DNA from: Moringa oleifera
Lineage: Eukaryota; Streptophyta; Magnoliopsida; Brassicales; Moringaceae
Assembly: GCA_021397835.1 (NCBI GenBank)
Contig: JAJFZO010000034.1
Coordinates: 622,501 to 686,500, forward strand
Length of the DNA: 64,000 nucleotides
Reading direction: 5' to 3'
In this document: positions 61,271 through 64,000 of the stretch, piece by piece
Position numbering within the stretch: the stretch's first letter is position 1
Layout of the letters: each line of letters starts with the position of its first letter
The notes under the pieces: generated by a model
Told to the model about the DNA's origin: nothing
The model's database searches: none
The model's input: the letters and a program-made list of their open reading frames with translations, nothing else
Translations under genes and position numbers: made by a program

Positions 61271-63631
61271 TCATGCACCCTGAGTTTCTAAAGACACTTC
61301 CTGATGTCGCATCCGACGTCTGCGGTGAGATCTTTTATGATTACGAGTGAGTACTCTGCCTGTGGTGCTTGATGCACCAGGGAGATGCATCTCCTCTACC
61401 ATCAGTGTATAACCAAAAACACAATCAAAAGGGTCCATGATCATACCAGCACCCGAATTAACCTGGAATGAGAAAGGTCAGATGATAGGAAATTAATTTC
61501 AAAGGCTATGAGTAATAACACAACTTTCAGGTGCTATGCATATAGGCGGCAAGGGATTTCAAGTCAACATGATGTACAAAAGCCTACTCATTGGATAAGA
61601 ATGATTTCAACTCTAAGTACTGCCAAATGCATTGTTAAAGATATGATCACTACACACATCAACCATTTTAACAATACGTTACTAGACATAGTCTTCTGTC
61701 AGTTACATCTTAATCCTAAACCAAGTTAGCCATCAATTCATGACAACAAATGAGAAATCTTTGAATCACTCCACAAGAAAAGTTGAATTTTTTAAGAGGC
61801 AAAAGAGGAGGGAGAGGGTTGTTTGGGTGGGGGGGGGGGGCTGGGTGGCGGGCAGAGGAAACCATGAATTGCAAGGAGTTTCTCGTGACAGACTAGACTT
61901 GCAAGCTTGGACGACGTCCTCCCGAGGCTGTCCATAAAGACTGTTGCATCACTAAGATCATCCAAATTTATCTCCTTTATCAATCCTGATTCAGATACAA
62001 GCAAATGCTTCCCTACCACTTAGCACTCTAAAGGACTGCCATGCCTCTAGAAATGTCATTACCAAAGGAACACACAGCAACTTTGTTTATATATTGCCAC
62101 TTCAAAACAGATCTCATGCAAGTTGGCTTATCTCAAAGTATCACTCTAGAAAGTGTTAGTAGAAAAATGAATATCTTTATTCGGCCAATGTTGATGCTAC
62201 ATCATCTTCATCCTCAAAGCAGAGAAATCAAAACTGTTCTGGCTTTCGAAGGAAACTTGATTGTTACAGAATTTAGGCATGCATCCCAGAATGCTCTATG
62301 TTAACCACTACAGAAACCGGCAGTTTGCCCACTACAAACTCCTGTACAAGCCAAATCCAGTGCTAAATGCAGTCATGCTCAGATTTAAGGCCTGGCTCCA
62401 CTCAGATTCACTAACAGGTTCCATAATCTCCCTGAGCTATTCCTCTAGAACTCTTACATCACCTCAGTGATACCTCCTTGAAAAATTTTAGAAAAAGTAT
62501 ATCCTGTAGGCCATGTGACCTAAAATCCAACAGGTCACCAGAAACTTTTCTGGAACTAGTGCAATATCTCAACTATTACAAGAAGATACATATTTTTGGT
62601 ACATGGACATATCTTTATATTAGAATAAAGTTCGCCAAGATAGATCAGTTATCAGGTCTCTGCAACTTTTGGTTTGTGCTTGTTCCCTTGTAATGGCCTA
62701 GAAAAAGGAGACCATATCTTTCCCACCAAGAAGAAACTTAGGGACTTACTTATCTACCTCTTATAGTCAACCAGCAACACGGATGAGCAAGAAATTCTGG
62801 AATGAAGAGCAAAGATTGGAATGTCTCATCACTTATGCTTTCAATTTGGGTGTCTCAATGTCGCGAAAAAATGGATATGACCAAAAACTAAAGAGAACGT
62901 GATAAGTCGATCTCATGCAACTAATCCCAAATAAGTTTCATCCACAAGAAATAGATAGATTCCATGCAATCGATCCTAAATGGGGTTTTTCACAAGTTTG
63001 GTCAAGGAAAGAACTTAATATATCTCTTATAGGGTTTGTTTTTAGTATTTCTTCACTTTGAATATACAGAATTTGTACAGTTTACTCGAGCAACATGGGA
63101 AAAATTGCCTCCATAACCTGAAGACAACGGTAAGCTGGGTCAGTTGAATTGCCCATTCTGCTAAATGACTAATTACAAGGTATCAAACACCCTTAGTCCA
63201 ATAAAATATTCCAGTAATTACTACAGATCAATCTTGGTTAATGGGACAACAGAAGTAGCTCTACAACTTCATACAACATCTAGATTCACTGTTGTCAATA
63301 TTCATCATTAGCATAATATCAATGTCATATATATAGAAATGGAAGGCTAATAATACTTACAGGAGCTTGCTTTGACTCCAAATCATTCTTTGTCCCATCA
63401 GAGACATTTTGGGAGTAGTTGGAAGCACTGTGGAAATTGCTGCTGGAATTGCTAGGAGAACCACTGTCCTGTGTCCTTTGATCATGGACAGTTTTGTCGC
63501 TAAAAAAATTCTTAACACGCCACCTTATTCGTGGCACATCTGGGGCTGAATCCTCATAAACTATTTCGGAATAGAAATGCTTAGACATAAGTTTCCATCT
63601 CCAGTTCTCACCATGATTCTTTCGGATTATA
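61271..63631 (-). CDS. Uncharacterised protein, 3' part of a gene (at least two exons)
   Basis: I do not recognise this protein. Two exons can be read: 63631-63361 and 61462-61271, joined in phase (KQAP then VNSGAGMIMD), ending in TGA. The first exon continues a codon from an unseen upstream exon (IIRKNHGENWRWKLMSKHF, then SEIVYEDSAPDVPRIRWRVK), with a Ser/Asn-rich middle (SGSPSNSSSNFHSASNYS). The last exon has FDCVFGYTLMVEEMHLPG and a strongly basic end (RNHKRSHRRRRMRH), which could be nuclear or nucleic-acid binding. Both boundaries obey GT-AG. The 5' part of the gene lies right of the window. Whether other exons sit in the 1.9-kb intron is open; a coding-looking frame at 61792-62019 is one candidate. 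Confidence 0.6.
61792..62019 (-). other. Coding-looking ORF inside the intron of the unidentified gene
   Basis: The minus-strand frame carries GKHLLVSESGLIKEINLDDL and SDATVFMDSLGRTSSKLASL, then CHEKLLAIHGF, before a proline run. Its composition is protein-like, and a tag acceptor just upstream would fit an exon. I cannot assign a family. It could be a skipped exon, an old insertion or chance. Confidence 0.25.
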
Positions 63632-64000
63632 CTGCCATTAAATGAATGAATAACAACAAATATTCACTATCTAAATACACAGCCAGTATAAATGGAGAGA
63701 TGCTGAGAATAAAAGAATTAAAAAATCTGTTTATAGAACATTTAAAGAAAAAAAAAAACCTCTAATGAAAGCCACAAGCAAATGCTTACTTCCTTGGATA
63801 AATAGACATAAAACTTAAAGCAACTTGTATGTGTGCACTTTATTTGTTCTTCCTTTTTTGATAAGTTCGCATGTGTACAATCTTGAACACCATAACACTC
63901 TTGCCAGCTATTTCATGGGCATACTGAGAAGTTGATTGCCTCTGGCTGCAGTTTTTGAACAGTAAATGCAAGCCAAGATGGCTTAGGCTGCTTAATAACT
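63632..64000 (-). other. Window edge: probable intron or upstream exons of the unidentified gene
   Basis: A minus-strand stretch near 63880-63985 (PKPSWLAFTVQKLQPEAINF) is open for about 25 codons after a cag, but no in-frame donor links it to the exon at 63631. Unresolved. Confidence 0.3.

Overview
This is nuclear DNA from a flowering plant, almost certainly a eudicot and probably a rosid. It has GT-AG introns, very AT-rich spacers, short microsatellites and plant-specific gene families (FRIGIDA-like, OVATE, seed LEA, DYW-type PPR, ferredoxin C, OBERON-type PHD). The genus cannot be told from sequence alone. Exon boundaries were read by eye from GT-AG sites, preserved frame and family conservation. 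Most join in frame and give proteins of the family's usual length.

Layout, left half. On the + strand lie the last exon of an XS-domain-like gene (1658-2013), a FRIGIDA-like 4 gene (5797-9139), the RNA polymerase I subunit RPA12 (11400-13994) and an organellar uL18-type protein (14936-16003). Ferredoxin C1 follows on the - strand (16712-17167), then cytosolic O-acetylserine (thiol) lyase (18908-22494, ten coding exons) and prefoldin subunit 2 (25389-25826), both +. Next comes a block of four - strand genes: an OVATE family protein (30213-30863), a seed-maturation LEA protein (32247-33356), a glyoxalase/VOC protein (34473-35985) and the mitochondrial editing factor LOI1/MEF11 (36312-38614).

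Layout, right half. A TSR2-like pre-rRNA processing gene that stops early (39949-40598) is followed by two tandem + strand paralogues (42284-47026 and 50002-55016). These share an N-terminal domain and an intron position but have unrelated C-termini: a coiled coil in the first, an OBERON-like PHD plus coiled coil in the second. Then come a small HSP20-like protein on the - strand (58110-58649) and the 3' part of an unrecognised - strand gene that leaves the window (61271-63631).

The genes are not one pathway. Gene order matches, from memory, two Arabidopsis segments related by whole-genome duplication (around At3g22430-At3g22530 and At4g14830-At4g14900), interleaved here. The window therefore looks like an unfractionated version of that ancestral block. 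Shared themes are ribosome production (RPA12, TSR2, uL18-like) and organelle or sulfur/redox metabolism (ferredoxin C1, OAS-TL, LOI1).

The most interesting observations are the tandem paralogue pair, the early stop in TSR2, the stop-start overlap (TAATG) upstream of the PHD gene, a repeat-bearing insertion in that gene's last intron, and a few coding-looking short ORFs that no gene explains. I found no operon-like or defence system, no CRISPR array, and no convincing tRNA or rRNA gene.
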